From assembly GCF_000143415.4 (NCBI RefSeq), contig NW_003314264.1:1051650-1096764 (forward strand): DNA of 45,115 nucleotides, in the 5' to 3' direction. Origin of the DNA: Selaginella moellendorffii. Lineage: Eukaryota > Streptophyta > Lycopodiopsida > Selaginellales > Selaginellaceae. Below the pieces are notes generated by a model. That model ran no database searches. It saw only the letters and a list, made by a program, of their open reading frames with translations, and was not told the origin of the DNA. The stretch's first letter is position 1. Every line of letters begins with the position of its first letter. Of the stretch, positions 33,216 to 45,115 are shown in pieces. Both the position numbers and the translations under genes were made by a program.

Positions 33216-36200
33216 TCAATCTTCTTCTGCTTCCTTATCCAGAAAAGTAGAAATGGATATAGAGGAATGCTCCTTCACTATAGGTTTATGTTGTATGTAA
33301 TGTTGTGCCATATGTTCAGCATAAATAAGTAAGTGGAATTGACTTCGGTCCATATGATCATCCATATCATCAAGATCAAGCGTGTGGACTGAAGCACTGT
33401 GTGTGATAAGTGTAGACCTAATGACATAGAAACATTTGAGAATAAATATTATAGATTATTTCAAGCACTAACATCACCTGTCGCAAAATCTCCTAAGAAT
33501 GTCCTCAAAGGCACCCTCCTTCTCAAGTGCAAAAATAGCTCGGTCTGTCTCTTTCACTGCCTGCACCATTGATCCAAATCCTGCTGTAGCATCAAGCACA
33601 ATCCCCTTTGGCGGACAGAATAACTCCAACAAGATCTACATGGACATGACCGAACGATGTCGATAACCAGGGAATGCTGGGTGAAGAACATCTGAGTCAA
33701 TTACATTTGGGATGATGTCTATAGAGCTGTCATATCCTAGTAAAGCAAGAGTAGCACGCTCATCAGCTCGTGTAGCATTACGCCGGTTCCCAATATGGCA
33801 TAGAGCATAGTAGTTCCAGGAATAAATCTGGAAAAAAAAATAGAATAGAGTTAATTTATAAATAAAGAAGTCACACACCTTTGAGTTTTTATCTGGCTTC
33901 CTTCTTTTGAGTATGGCAGTGGACACAAAAGGCACTAATGGGCAGAAGTGAACAAATCCATCATCATTATCAGCCAAGTGTGCGAGAGAGATCCATCATT
34001 AGAGAGCGGGGAAGGATCATGACAACCACACCCTCGTATGTCATGAAGCTGCTTGCAACCTTTAAGGCTTGGGAAATGTGTTGGGCCTGCAACACATTCC
34101 ATGATGGAGTATCCCCCTGTGGTGGTGGCATCCCATCAGGAAGATCAAAAAAGATGAAATCGATCTTCCCATAAGGTGTGAGCTGACCCAGACCATGGAT
34201 CCACCAATCAAGCATGTAGAGCTCCCGACTAATAGCATCTAAAAGCTGTGTGTAATTCCCAATGAGAACAGCAACTTCCCCAACACTGGCTGTTGGGGAT
34301 AGAGGGCAAACCTGAAAATCAATTATTAGAATTAAAAGTTGGAGATAAAATTGATGCTTACTAACCTATTTATGCATAGCTGCTAAGGAGAGCTCTTCTA
34401 GGCCGTCGTCTATAGCTGTAGGGAGGGATGGGAAGAATGCCTTAGTCCGCCGAGAAGATTGATGGCTACTCTCTGCAACATCTATAAAAAAAAAGTGAAG
34501 TCAAGAATGAATAAAAGAATGTTCCAAATCAAAGTCCTTACTCTCATGAAAAACTTCATGACAGCCCCTTTGGGGGTTGCAAGGAGCAAGTATTGGAATC
34601 TTTTGTGGTGGAATTTCCTATACAGTTTCCTCTGGTTCAACGGTATTTGGATTTGGCTTCTCCTGAATGGTTTCCTAAGTGTGGACTCCTGGGTTTAGTT
34701 GTTGAACTTCAACAATGTCGTTATCATAATCAGAAAGAGCCTCTGGAAAATAAGAATATAACTCAAGGTTAATATTTCCTAGCCAAGTGCTGAGTTTCAA
34801 GTGAACCTGGATGACATTCAAGGTAGAGATCTAGCTTGAAGTCTAATGTTAGCATCTTCTCCACGAGTTCAAGGTACCACAGGCATAGCTCCCTCTCATA
34901 TGTACAAGGACAGTAGAACTCTGGCTCATACATCCCAAGCTTTTTGCCTCTAGTCAGGAGCTTCTGCAAAACACCGGTTGTGTATATCGGTGCACTGGGC
35001 CAATATTTTAAATGTCTACAAAGTAAAACAAAAATATAAATACCAATATATAAATGAGAATTGAGAAAATACCTATAAACCATGCGCCTCACAAGAAATG
35101 GTTGTCTTGGTTGGTTCTTGAACTCAGCCGAACTCGTCCCACCACGTGGAAGCCAACCATTCCTTAGCTCTGCAAGACAAGCACGAATATATTCTTCAAG
35201 AGTGATACCTGTGTGGGTGCTAGAAAGAAACTTCTCGTCCCAAACTTGTAGCATCTCCTCACCAGCGGCAATACTCTGAGAAATGTATGCCTTCTCCTTC
35301 ATCACGTTCTCCATCCTTATCTCGCAATGTTTTTTGTTGTTTCGCAACCAAGTGTTAAGAAGGTCCAAGCAGACACTTTGTTCAAGGACATTATACTCTT
35401 GGAGATGTTGTAAATGAGTTCCTCCGGTGCTTTACCAATTCCTACACACACAAAGAGTTATGAAGTGTTTCACAAATTTTAGAAGAACTTACGAATGCGA
35501 GAACAAATCTCTACAATGCTATCAAGCCATTCCTACCCGTGTCATATGTCTGCAATCGAGAGCAACTTTTTCACCTTTGTTCTCTTCGTATTCAAAATTC
35601 GCTACTCAATCACATGCCACTCCATCTCCTTCTGCTGCTCGTCCCCTTGGGCATTTTTAAAGAATGACATTCTTTCTCCTTTGATTATGGGCTGCAAGAA
35701 ACATTATGTAAGTTGATACATACTTCAATACTAATTTACCTTTGCCCAGATAACAACTAGAAAATCAAGTGGCAGCTAGTACCAAGTCTGCAATTCTTGG
35801 CCTTTTCTAGCTGCTAGCTTCACTTGAATTACTTCAAATACCTCACGATTGTACAATGTTTGGACCTCCTCTAGCGAGAGCATGCCCATAAACCGAAGGT
35901 GCTCAATGTCATGTACCAATGTATGAGCTTGAAACGCAAATTGGTTTAGCTTGCAAAAACACGATATTGGCTAAGTTTACAAAAAATAAATTCTTACATG
36001 TTAATCTTATGGCATGCCATGTTAAGCTTCACAGTGTGCTCCCGAGTCATTGGTTCGACAAGTGTGACTAGAACACTAATATGTCATTCTTCATCATCTT
36101 GGAACTTCTCTTGAATGCACTTCCAAAATGCTAGCCACCTATGGTTTCCATCGATCACCCAAAAGAGCTTTTCAATGAACCCTGCTATCTCCACATGTTG

Positions 36201-36544
36201 TCCTAAGAATCCATCAAACTCACGAGACTTTTGCAGCCATATAGGATCTCATTTTTCCTCAAGTTTAGTAGTCATTAACTCTGTTCGGCTGGTTCCAGGG
36301 AAAGTTGGTGAAACGATGAAGGTACCAACTATGCTCCCAAACCCAACCTCAGCAAATGAGCTGTAGATAGCGCTAGAAAAAACCGCGAATGAACCAACCT
36401 TTCTAAGCTTGACTCTCTCTCACTTGTCACAAAAGAATGAAACTCTCTTGAAAGGAAAAGAGCATGGAGATGAGAAGGAGAACAAACAATCAATGCTACA
36501 ACTTTTCTGATTGACTGGCGCTTCTCACTCATAACCACATTCAT
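33216..36544 (-). pseudogene. ParB-like / DNA methyltransferase-like protein of a second transposon pair (spliced, decayed)
   Basis: Read on minus from about 36544. After an uncertain first exon comes a ParB-like segment with VIDGNHRWLAFWKCIQ (36170), the DGxHR signature. Then a long middle part (35370-34770). The C-terminal third has the order of a beta-class DNA amino-methyltransferase: IDFIFFDLPDGMP (DPPY-like motif IV, 34160), EGVVVMILP, then HPAFPGYRHR and IVLDATAGFGSM (SAM-binding motif I, 33590). It ends FLDKEAEED-TGA at 33216. At least eight short introns keep frame, e.g. 33477-33418. Nonsense codons: TAG about six times, TAA once (about 35440), TGA three times (including two near 36260 and 36090), all explainable by C-to-T or G-to-A change. 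A one-base shift lies near 33977. Catalytic activity is therefore not expected from this copy. Confidence 0.65.
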
Positions 36545-36734
36545 TTCAACAATATTATTCCTCTCACAATCAATTATACAATTAATATGGGTGGCTCTTT
36601 AAGATTCTCATATCTCTCTAGATTCTAAACGGTTATATAATTTGTTAAAATAATTAACATGTCCTTTACAAGGACATAACTAATAATGCTCACAATACAG
36701 AAGAATATCTTTGTTCTTTCTTGTCAGTTTCTCC
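36545..36734. promoter_or_regulatory. Short divergent intergenic region
   Basis: About 190 AT-rich bases separate the divergent pair; it presumably contains both promoters. No specific motif is recognised. Confidence 0.4.
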
Positions 36735-39676
36735 CCAAATTTTTTCTAAGTGCTCGAGCAACGAGAAGATATAAGAGAATTTTATTTGAAGTTTGATCAA
36801 GAGCCTCCAATTGTTTTTTCTAAGAGTGTTATAGAAGAGAGCTTCCTTTACAGAAGATTCAAGCTAAAGCCAGGATCAGTTAGTTTGGAGAATGTATGTC
36901 GTAATAAGGGTAATCAGATAAAAAAATCCATTCTTCTTGATAGTGGTGTGGGAGAGAATGGGATCTTGATAGATGTATAGGTTAGGAGATTCTAGTTACA
37001 AGATCTCCGAAGCGAGGAGAGGAGAGTGCATCAGTTTCACAGTCAACTGTGCAAGGAGTGAAGGATGAAGTTGTTATTATCTCCAGTGATGAAAATGAAG
37101 AAGATGAGCTTCCCGACATAGCTTCCCAGACAAGTAGGTGTGTTCCTTTTAACCAGTTTTTGAAGCGGTGGATAAGGCATTTCAGCAATCTCGATCATTA
37201 CGGTTGGAATTGAAGGAGTTCCAGTACATGAGAGGTGAGGAGCTTCCTTCTCCCTATAATGGGAATATATTCTTTGAGTTTCCACCAGCCAGTTCGTCAA
37301 GTAGGAAAAGGGGTATGGAGACGCATCTTGATCCACATAATTAGTGTAGAGTAAAGACAACCCACTTCTTTCATTTCGATAGATCTGTGTCCATAATCCA
37401 TTGTGGTGGACAGCTTCAGTGTGTCGCTGAGAAATGCATTTTTTATCATGGCAAGAATATGTGTTTCTTTGAAGGCTCAGCAATCAATCCCCCTAGGCAT
37501 GATGAGGTTGCTATAGGGTTTAGATGTCGCAAATGAAGGGCAACACCTGTGTGTTAAGCGTGTTGTGATGTGAAAATGTATTATTTTCTTCCATGGGATG
37601 GATGTTTAGGCAGAGCAGCAGTGCATGTTAGATACCACCAACACACAATAGAGGAAGGAATCTACCATGATTCTTTTCGCAATTTGAAGGTTGCTATACT
37701 ACAGAGGCTAGGAAGAAAAGTGCTACAACTCCAAAGTGTGTTTAACAGTTTGCACTAAAGGACTATATGGTGGACATGTTGCTACAATCTAATAGCAAAA
37801 AAGAGTTCACGGAGAATAGCTTGAAGGACCTACTTTGAAATATAGAACCTGTGACAAATTTAAACAAGTATAAAATTAGTACTTAACTCTACTTTATCAC
37901 TAATAACACTCTTTATTTTGGTAGAATAAAGAACTAGATGTGAGAAGGGCGAGATGGAAAACTTTAATCTAGATTGGATGGGATTTTGGAGCTAAAGAGA
38001 AAATGTCCCTATGAGTTTATTCATGGGAGCTTGTTTGTTGGCCAAGTGATTTCGAACAATCAATGCCCTTTCATCTTTAAGATGTCTACCCTTGGTCCTG
38101 CTTCTGGTGTGGACCTTGTACAATGAATAAATATAGATGGAGATGGGGACTTGGTTAATTCTTGGATCCATTTCGACCACATAGAACGAGTTTCAGGCTG
38201 GTCAGCTATGGGAGCTCATGTTTATGATCACAAGTAAGTAGTTATTCATTTTTAAGGATTCTATACTGATTTACATTATAACCATTCCTTCTATAGATTG
38301 CAGCACAACTTGATTATAGTTATAGCCGAATTCAAGGTTCAAGATTTTCAAGCACAAACCATCTTTTGAATATGTATGTCCGAAGTTGTTGAACAGCGAA
38401 CCAAGAAAAAACCCAACTTCTGTGGTTTCATGGCAGATGTTGCTGGTGCTAACTGGTTGGCTGTACGAAAAGTATTTGGAGGTGATAAAAGTCAGCTATT
38501 ACAAGGTAGAGAGAAGAGTTGTGAATTTCATTGGGCAAAGAGTGTCAACGAACATTGCCGATGCATTAAATTTGACTTCCATCACGAGTTCAAGCAGCTT
38601 TGTCGAGAATGGATGGATGCACCAACTAAAGAGGAGCACGAGGCAAAGGCAAATGAGATGTGCATGTGGTGGCATGAAGGAGACAAAGTGCCAATTGAAA
38701 ACCTTCCACAAATGGAATGCTGGCTTGCATGGTGGGAAGTTCGAATGTTTTAGTGGGGTCATTATACTCTCTATGTAAGCTTTCTCTCATTTTCTTTCTT
38801 GTCACTTTCAAATGTTGCATTTTTTGTAGGATCACCAACAATTAATCTCTCTAAGAGCAAACATTGGAGTTGGAGAGCTTCCGAAGCAGGAAAAGGAAAA
38901 ATGTCCCTCTATAAAGCCACACTCTTCGACCTCACTAGATCTCTTGAGCAGTCATCAAAAGCTTTAGTTGCACAGGAAGCAAGGTTTGCTGGTACTGGTC
39001 CGAACTTAGATAGGCTTCAAGAGCGGGTTGGTAGAAAGACAACACTAGCAGCAGGGTCAATGGCTAAGATGGTGGAGGAAGTTGCTGCTGGAACTCCTAT
39101 GAAATCAAGTTATGAACCACTCAGGGACATGAGAACAGCCCGTATCAAGTCTCGATAAACATTTGATAGGCCAAACATCACTCCTTCTAGCTCTCACTAT
39201 CCAGAGTTTGACTACCATTCTGTTCCATAACACCGGAAAAGAACTAAGGAACATAGAGTGGAGGAGGTGCCAATTGTTACACAAGTAAGTCCAGTATGAG
39301 AGGTTGAAAAGGTTATTTCTCGTGAGCCAGTTTTTCGTATCAACTGGGCAATTCGAAGTGTTAGTGCCAAGAGCAATGCACGTTGCTTTGGAATGATTGG
39401 GAGTCGAGGTCAGTGTCTTGCATTCAGAACAAACACCATTGTGTTCAAGTCGATCTCTACATTCTGTAGATATACCAAATGAGCAAATTTAGACACCTTC
39501 CATAAATAGCATTTGGGACCAGAATGAAACTAACACAAAGAGCATAATAGCGAGGGTGTTTGGTAGACATGGTAAGCTATCATCTAGCGATATTGAGGGA
39601 CTAATCTCAATATGCAAGGGTTCTTGTCAAGCTAGTGCAAGACAAAGCAAAAGAGAACTAAGAGCCAAGCTGAGTA
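36735..39676 (+). pseudogene. MULE-like transposase relic (spliced, decayed)
   Basis: Recognisable blocks in order: an acidic IISSDENEEDELPD (37080); a Cys/His region HCGGQLQCVAEKCIFYHG, GFRCRK and a CACCDVK-like block (37400-37575); KMSTLGPASGVDLV (38075); FDHIERVSGWSAMGAHVYDH (38175); then GFMADVAGANWLAVRKVFGG and REKSCEFHWAKSVNEHC (38430-38560), which I recognise as the core of a MULE-like transposase family. Introns such as 38234-38297 and 38776-38830 are clear. A Ser/Lys-rich tail runs to about 39480. Stops are mixed: TAA, TAG and TGA, e.g. TGA at about 38127 for Trp and TAA near 39157 for Gln. The 3' end is cut by an LTR at 39677. Confidence 0.65.
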
Positions 39677-39883
39677 TGTTTAGCTAGAAATACATAGGAG
39701 TTCCTACCTTATGTCCATCTGGCTAAGTATAGGTGCTAAGCCCAATAAACTAACACTTGAACAAGAGGGGCTGATGAAGGGAACCAGCAATACCGACCTC
39801 CTGTCATTGTGGCAGTAAGGAAAGAGTGTCCGTAAGGATTGGCCCTCAGGAAACTTTCGATACCTGAAGTCACATTCATGACA
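39677..39883 (-). repeat. LTR of a minus-strand gypsy-like element
   Basis: On the minus strand a polypurine tract CTAGGGGGGGAGAG is followed at 39883 by TGTCATGAATG; a plausible end ...CTAAACA lies at 39677. This is the usual layout of a gypsy 3' LTR. The rest of the element lies to the right. Confidence 0.6.
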
Positions 39884-42840
39884 CTCTCCCCCCCTAGGGA
39901 AGATCGACATCTTCGTCGATGCATACTCGAGTCTGAAACAACTCCAAAAAACATTTACGATATTCATACTATATGAGAAATGCATCAACTTAAATGAGTT
40001 AGGAGGCAACCTCTTTGTCTAACGCGGATGCGCTACTAGCTCAGACACCTTCTGGCTGGCGCCGACAAGGAAATTACCAACTGAGTTAGCCACCCTTGCT
40101 GCTCTGTGTGTCACCCAACTTACAAAAATGTGATACGCCCCTGCCCACAGGTGGCATAGAGAGAGAAGCTAGAAGCCCTAACCCTTCTAAGCAAAGAAAT
40201 GAAACCTGTCGATAAGGTTTAGATAGACTACTGTAAATAAGCAGTTAAAGTTGTTTACACTGTCACACCCTTTTAATGGAATAAGGAACATCGATAGAGA
40301 GGTAGGTTATGTGACCAATCGACAGTAGCTACCCCATGATTAGAGATTTCACCATGCACACGAAGTGCCGAAGCCAGTCTGCCTATACTGGCCCAAAATT
40401 CAAAGATTAATAGATGGACAATATCAAAGTCATAAATAATGATATTTTAGAGTCTTAATTATCAATGAATATCTTATATTAGAACACAAATATATTTCAA
40501 GTAAATTTTCATATGATAAACCAGTATTATAGGATAGGAACCACCAAGATCATCATAATTGGTAGGCACAAAAATCACCATCCAACAAAATTCAATAGCA
40601 AGTATATCATCAAGGAAACTCAATAATAAAACTTAACTACTGAAGATGGTAAATAGTATGCCAAAAAACTTACTAAAGATAACTCAAAGAATATAAAGTA
40701 TTATCGACTAGCAAGCAAAATACTCGTGAATGTATCACTTGAAGGAAATAACATTCCAATTTATCAGAACGAACTCAAGCAACAATTAACAGAACAGAAT
40801 GAATGTGGTAAAACCAACAAACACTCGTTTATGCTAACTATCGCACTAGCCAAGCTGAATAGATCCCGATCAATAATATCAAGGAACTAGAGTTGTCTAA
40901 GTAGATGCTAACAACATTCTATTGTTATCTCAACCCAAGAGATCAATCCAGAGTAAACCATAAAGAACATGTGATATTGCAAAAAGCCATAAGCCATCAA
41001 GGAGAACAACTAACCATCACAAAAGATCATCAATCATCCTAGCAAAAAGAGAGATGCATCAATTTTTGCCGATGCATAATCATCGGCGAAGAAAGACTCT
41101 ACCATCCCAAAGAACAACAAATCAGTATTGATCAATAATAATCAAGCAAAACCTTTTGATAAAGATAATCAACTTTCCTAGATGATAGTTAATTATCACC
41201 AATGATTGTTAGATGCAAAAACCAACTTCAGTATCGAAGCTAATGAGCCAAAAATGCCTTCAAATGGAACAATAAGCATAAAAACTTAAAAAACCAAAAG
41301 CTCGAAGAAGTATATAGCCAAGTCTTGCCTAACAATAATGATGAGTCTTGTATGAACTAACTTCAATACTAAAGTAGAAATCACGGCACAACCCATAATA
41401 TTCTTTCTTAACACATTTAGAAGCTAAACTTTATAATGCAAAGTTAATGAAGAGCATATCTGCATGAATCCAAAAGCTAAACACAATGGAGCTATGCTCA
41501 ACATGTGATCACTAACGATCCTCTATGAATCCATCTATAGTAAAATAACTCACTTCATAGTAAGCACAATAAGAATCATCCATGATCAATATATCCTTAA
41601 CTTAAATCCAATAAAGATTTAATCACTTCAATATCAATCACTAACTCTTTCATTTGTAAGGCTAGTATAGTCCATAATTGAATCACTTTTCAAGGAAAAG
41701 CCAAAGCTCAAAAATAATCTCGTCTAGAACACAACTAACTCAAACTTGCCACTCAATTCGTTTGAATGTCAACACAGTTGCTAACTAGTAAATGCACAAA
41801 TGCCAATAACACAAAGCCATAGCCAAATCATCAACACTATCTTCATCAAGACTAATGAAACTCAATGTCAATCCTAAGGAAAAACATCTTATCGCATTTG
41901 AATCTCAACATTAATAATGTCAATGACAAGGCATCACTTCAATGCCATTAACACCAGAACAAAGTTAAAAGAAAGCAAAAGTGAATCACCACCCAAAACT
42001 CTCTAACAACCAAGCTAATCAAAGTCAAAAATATTATATTTAGTATCTGAGACTAGTTCTTCAACAATACTCAGCTATAAATAACACTTCATTAAGGAGT
42101 GAATCACTACATCCAAGACTCAATGAAATCCAACACTACGAACTAAATGCAACCAAATGATATCAACAGAGGTAGAGTCGACATGCCAACATCTATTATA
42201 GCAAATGAATGCTACAACCTTTTTCCAACACCTCAATGGGTAAACTCTTCAAGGAACAAAGAACCAACTTAAGCTTAGCATAATGGACCACCATCGAAAA
42301 TCCAGTCAAAGCTACTACAATGCTACTTCATGCAAGTAAATTAGCTTCACCATCAACCACTTTGGGATTGATCATCATTTATCCAAGAAACTTCGTAAAT
42401 GCATTACTCATTATCACATGGATATGATATAAATATCACAATGACTTGATCATCAATTGAGCAATACTATGAGCAATGGACATGTCACTACTACAAAGGT
42501 TTTTGTGAGTATCAAGTGTCAACTCAACTCAAAAAAATGCAACATAAATGCTACATCCTCCAATAGAGACTAACACCACTAACTTTTGTTCACAACATAA
42601 ATAAGCTCATACCACTCTCTTTTCGACCAAACTCGAAACTAATCCAACACCAAGCTACTCAAGGAGCAATAGCAAGGCTCCCCGGAAAAGAATTGAGAAT
42701 TGCAACCCAAGTCTTCAATACTAAGCCTAGACAAAATGGTTTAGCGTTTCGCTGCTATCCATCCCACAACTCACCATTTGTAAGACTATCATTTCAAATA
42801 TGCATCAAAATAGGGACTCTTGATTGCATGATATGAACAC
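39884..42840 (-). mobile_element. Non-coding internal part of the minus-strand LTR element
   Basis: About 3 kb of A/C-rich (on plus) sequence without recognisable coding text. 41890-42192 has the inverted relative at 3298-3610. It ends abruptly at the second TIR transposon (42841), so the coding part presumably lies beyond that insertion and outside the window. Confidence 0.5.
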
Positions 42841-43342
42841 AAAAGCTCTATTTCGTTAAAGTGGGAATTGTCATTATCCCACTTGTAAAATAAGGTTTCC
42901 AAACCTTTATATAGTATATAAATATAACAAAATTCAACTGCATTGAGGCACATGCCATTTTATTTTAAACAAGGAAATGTCTACTCAATCACTTCTCCTC
43001 CCCCTGCCACTGCTTCACTTCTCTCTTCTCCTTGTCATCGTCGTCCAATTTCTTTCCATCCTTTTAATATTGGCTCAGTTGCTCCGAGTCTAGGTGGAGC
43101 CCAAGTCCCCATTCAATCTTTACTTTCCCCTTATTAATAAAACAACTTCGTAGACTTCCAATAACATGCTGTAACACTTCTAGTATAATGCAAATCCTCT
43201 CAAAGAATTGTCTTTTAATATTAATACAATGGCATGGAACCCCATGCCATAATAAGTTACATTTTTAAATAAATACATGCCATCTCAGACTGTTATTTTT
43301 TGCCTCCAACGCCTATACAATAATCTTGGAATTTCATCACTC
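42841..43342 (-). repeat. Terminal block shared with 20429-20930
   Basis: 502 nt with six transitions relative to the first element and no indels. Contains the palindrome 43229-43250 and the TIR 42841-42866. About the first 58 bases (43342-43285) are coding in this copy. Confidence 0.92.
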
Positions 43343-44924
43343 TCCACACTATCAGGATTTAAACCCAATAGTAATGCCATCTCTTCTCTAATACGTCCAT
43401 GCTCATGTTCAGTGGTCGAAAAACCCATCCGGTTGAGCAGATTATGGAGATGCGGATAGTGCTTGGCTAGACAATATACATGCCATAAATGATGACTGGT
43501 GTCTATCTGATCAAATGGCTTCTAATATACCGTTCCATCTACCATTTGGTTGATTTCTGCAGCCACCTCCTGGACTAGCCGGTTAGGTATCACCATCACT
43601 CCAAGCCGTTTTGCAAGGTCCCCCAGAACATACGGTTTCTTCTCCCTAGTTTCCATACTGCAAGAGATGGAGTGCACTGCATATGTGTGCGTGTTCGCTG
43701 CAGTTTTAATCGGCGAGTCATCGATGATGAGGATTTCACTTGACCTAGCAGTCCGGTTCATCACTACAGCCTCTGGCTTGACGAAGATGGGCTTGCTACC
43801 CCTCACATGGACCATAGTCAAGCAATCCTCCTGCGTTAGGAGAAAGTCAAATGGTAATATTACTCGCGTCTGATCGTGCATCATCTATAGCAACGTTAAT
43901 GCATTGTGGCGCATCATGGATGTCCAAACTCCCAATTGCAAATTGAACTCGGCCCTCTATTTTAAGTATCGCATGGTCATTATTAGATCCCGCAGTTTCT
44001 CCCGTGTGATTAATGTGAATCTGTCTCTTTTGACCAACTTGCGACCGCAAGCTTTGGAGGGTGCAGTGACATTCGAGGACGAGCCACGCTCATGGGAGAA
44101 AAGGACACTGTTCAGATCAAAAACGATACAGTACCTTCACCGTGACTCTAAAATGAAATGCGTCAGCATAAAAAATGGTACAAGTCAATTTTACCATCTA
44201 CAATATTAGCGAATGGTGCTCCCGATGGTCGTTGAGAGGGTTTTGGTCAAGGAAACGTGAAGGGCGGAAATACTCTCCTCTGCAATGTGGGGTCAATCGC
44301 ATCCAATGGCGTGCGGGCATATGCCATTTCAGCTGTAGACTCTGGTACAACTGGCTCAACAGTGGCATGGGGTGGTTCCGATGGCGTGTGATCATACGCC
44401 ATTTCAGCTGGTGCCTCCGTTGGCAAAGTGGACATGACCGAACAGGCAGCAGGGGCGGTGTAGGGAGGTTCCAACGGCGCGTAGTCAGACGATTGGGCAC
44501 ACGTTGAGTCCGTTGGAAATGAGGATACAACCGGCTTGGTGGCTGGGGCGGCCTCATGCGGGTCCAATGGCGCCTGGTCACCGTCAGTTGGATACGTGGA
44601 CAAGATTGACACAGTGGTATGGGCAGCATCAAGTGGAGCGTGGTCAGCTTGCTTGGCGTTGATATGGATAGTAGCCTCCACCAGCTCTGATGACTCTTGC
44701 AGGCAAGTAGAATCCACTGGCGGATCCATATGCATGTCTAAATATCTCCCTTCGATTGAGATGGTATCCTCCCTACTGGCTACTAAAAACAAACTCATTA
44801 GCACATTGAATCGACTATACTGTATTTACCATCAACTGCTATTGAGGAACTAGGACCAATATCACTTGGGCGCACTGCTGATTCTGAAGGATTGGACATA
44901 CGTTTCGACCCTTGCTTGGCACTA
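43285..44924 (-). pseudogene. Unknown transposon-encoded protein, interrupted (three in-frame TAG)
   Basis: Read on minus. An upstream exon (to about 44830) joins across GTAAAT...GTTTTTAG (about 44829-44783) to VASREDTISIEGRY. A degenerate repeat of about 30 residues follows (DHAPLDAAHTT, DQAPLDPHEAA, DYAPLEPPYTA, DHTPSEPPHAT); the element palindrome is read in frame as EMAYDHTP and EMAYARTP. Between 44250 and 44130 the frame is unclear (TGA, possible small introns). Then about 300 codons run in one frame, e.g. LTQEDCLTMVHVRGSKPIF and LGDLAKRLGVMVIPNR, to TGA at 43285. TAG appears three times in that part (about 43960, 43885, 43522), each suiting Gln. No family is recognised. The 5' end is cut by the R repeat. 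Confidence 0.6.
44306..44402 (-). repeat. Two palindromes in coding sequence
   Basis: 44306-44327 and 44381-44402 have the ATGGCGTG / CAYRCGCCAT arms with altered centres. Unlike those in the first element they appear to be translated. Confidence 0.7.
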
Positions 44925-45115
44925 TGTAGTGCACGTGGTTTTGACCCTTTATCCTATGGTGATTTACCATAGGATAACACCACGAAGCTGAACCTAAACC
45001 CTCTTTGTGCCATGTGACAGATGCCACGTGTCACATGCCACGTGTCCATAGGAACCCGAGGTTCAGGGCCTTGGGCCACTGAACGAAGGAACGGTGCCAA
45101 ACTCCCAAGCGTGGA
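44925..45115 (+). mobile_element. Repeat family R, copy 2 (runs off the window)
   Basis: Starts TGTAGTGCACGTGGTTTT and follows 32194-32400 closely, including the hairpin TATCCTATGG...CCATAGGATA (44950-44976) and CTTGGGCCACTGAACRAAGG. One 11-base stretch of copy 1 (ATAGTAGTGTG, near 32320) is absent here. In both copies the flank reaches TGTAG, so TG is the likely element start. Confidence 0.75.

Larger units (their letters stand above)
42841..44924 (-). mobile_element. Second large TIR transposon, partial copy
   Basis: The end at 42841-42866 is identical over 26 bp to the right TIR of the first element (reverse orientation). The next 476 bp are nearly identical as well. Beyond 43342 the content is unrelated to the first copy. 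The other end is outside the window or lost; the R repeat interrupts it at 44925. Confidence 0.85.

Noticed and set aside
40021-40100. tRNA gene on the minus strand (GGCTAACTCAGTTGGTAA resembles a D arm)
   Set aside because: No anticodon stem or T arm follows at the right distance.
44925-45115. R repeat as part of the interrupted transposon gene
   Set aside because: The same sequence occurs at 32194 in an unrelated context, so it is an insertion.

Overview
The window looks like a plant nuclear genome, most likely a non-flowering land plant; a lycophyte such as Selaginella is my tentative guess. Reasons: very short GT-AG introns, several PPR-type genes or relics, Ty3/gypsy chromoviruses, a TRIM retrotransposon and plant-type TTTAGGG repeats. 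No intact host housekeeping gene is visible. Almost everything is mobile DNA, much of it nested.

Layout: 1-3610 is repeat-derived DNA without genes. 3611-20930 is bounded by 26-bp inverted repeats (25/26 identical) and looks like one large DNA transposon of about 10.7 kb, enlarged by a nested 6.6-kb chromovirus (7719-14332, target duplication CAAAG). It carries two divergent spliced genes: a DUF7869-type, transposase-like protein (4228-7370, minus) and a protein with a ParB-like segment (16739-20434, plus). A palindrome with core GGCATGNGGCCNCATGCC recurs about 20 times, repeatedly 9-11 nt before 3' splice sites. 20931-23420 holds gypsy relics; 24045-27782 three PPR genes or pseudogenes and an assembly gap; 29130-32193 a decayed gypsy element interrupted by a complete 635-bp TRIM; 32194-32937 another repeat family with a solo TRIM LTR.

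33216-39676 holds a second divergent pair: a ParB-like/DNA-methyltransferase-like protein (minus) and a MULE-like transposase relic (plus), truncated by an LTR at 39677. 39884-42840 is non-coding LTR-element DNA. From 42841 a second large transposon starts with the same TIR and a 502-bp terminal block 98.8% identical to the first, but with a different coding module, itself interrupted at 44925 by the repeat also seen at 32194.

The most interesting reading is a family of large plant transposons built from a divergent pair of genes, one transposase-like and one ParB-like/methyltransferase-like, with interchangeable coding modules, shared ends and intron-embedded palindromes. In-frame stops are almost all explainable by C-to-T (or G-to-A) change, and the ParB-like gene and the second element's gene contain only TAG stops.
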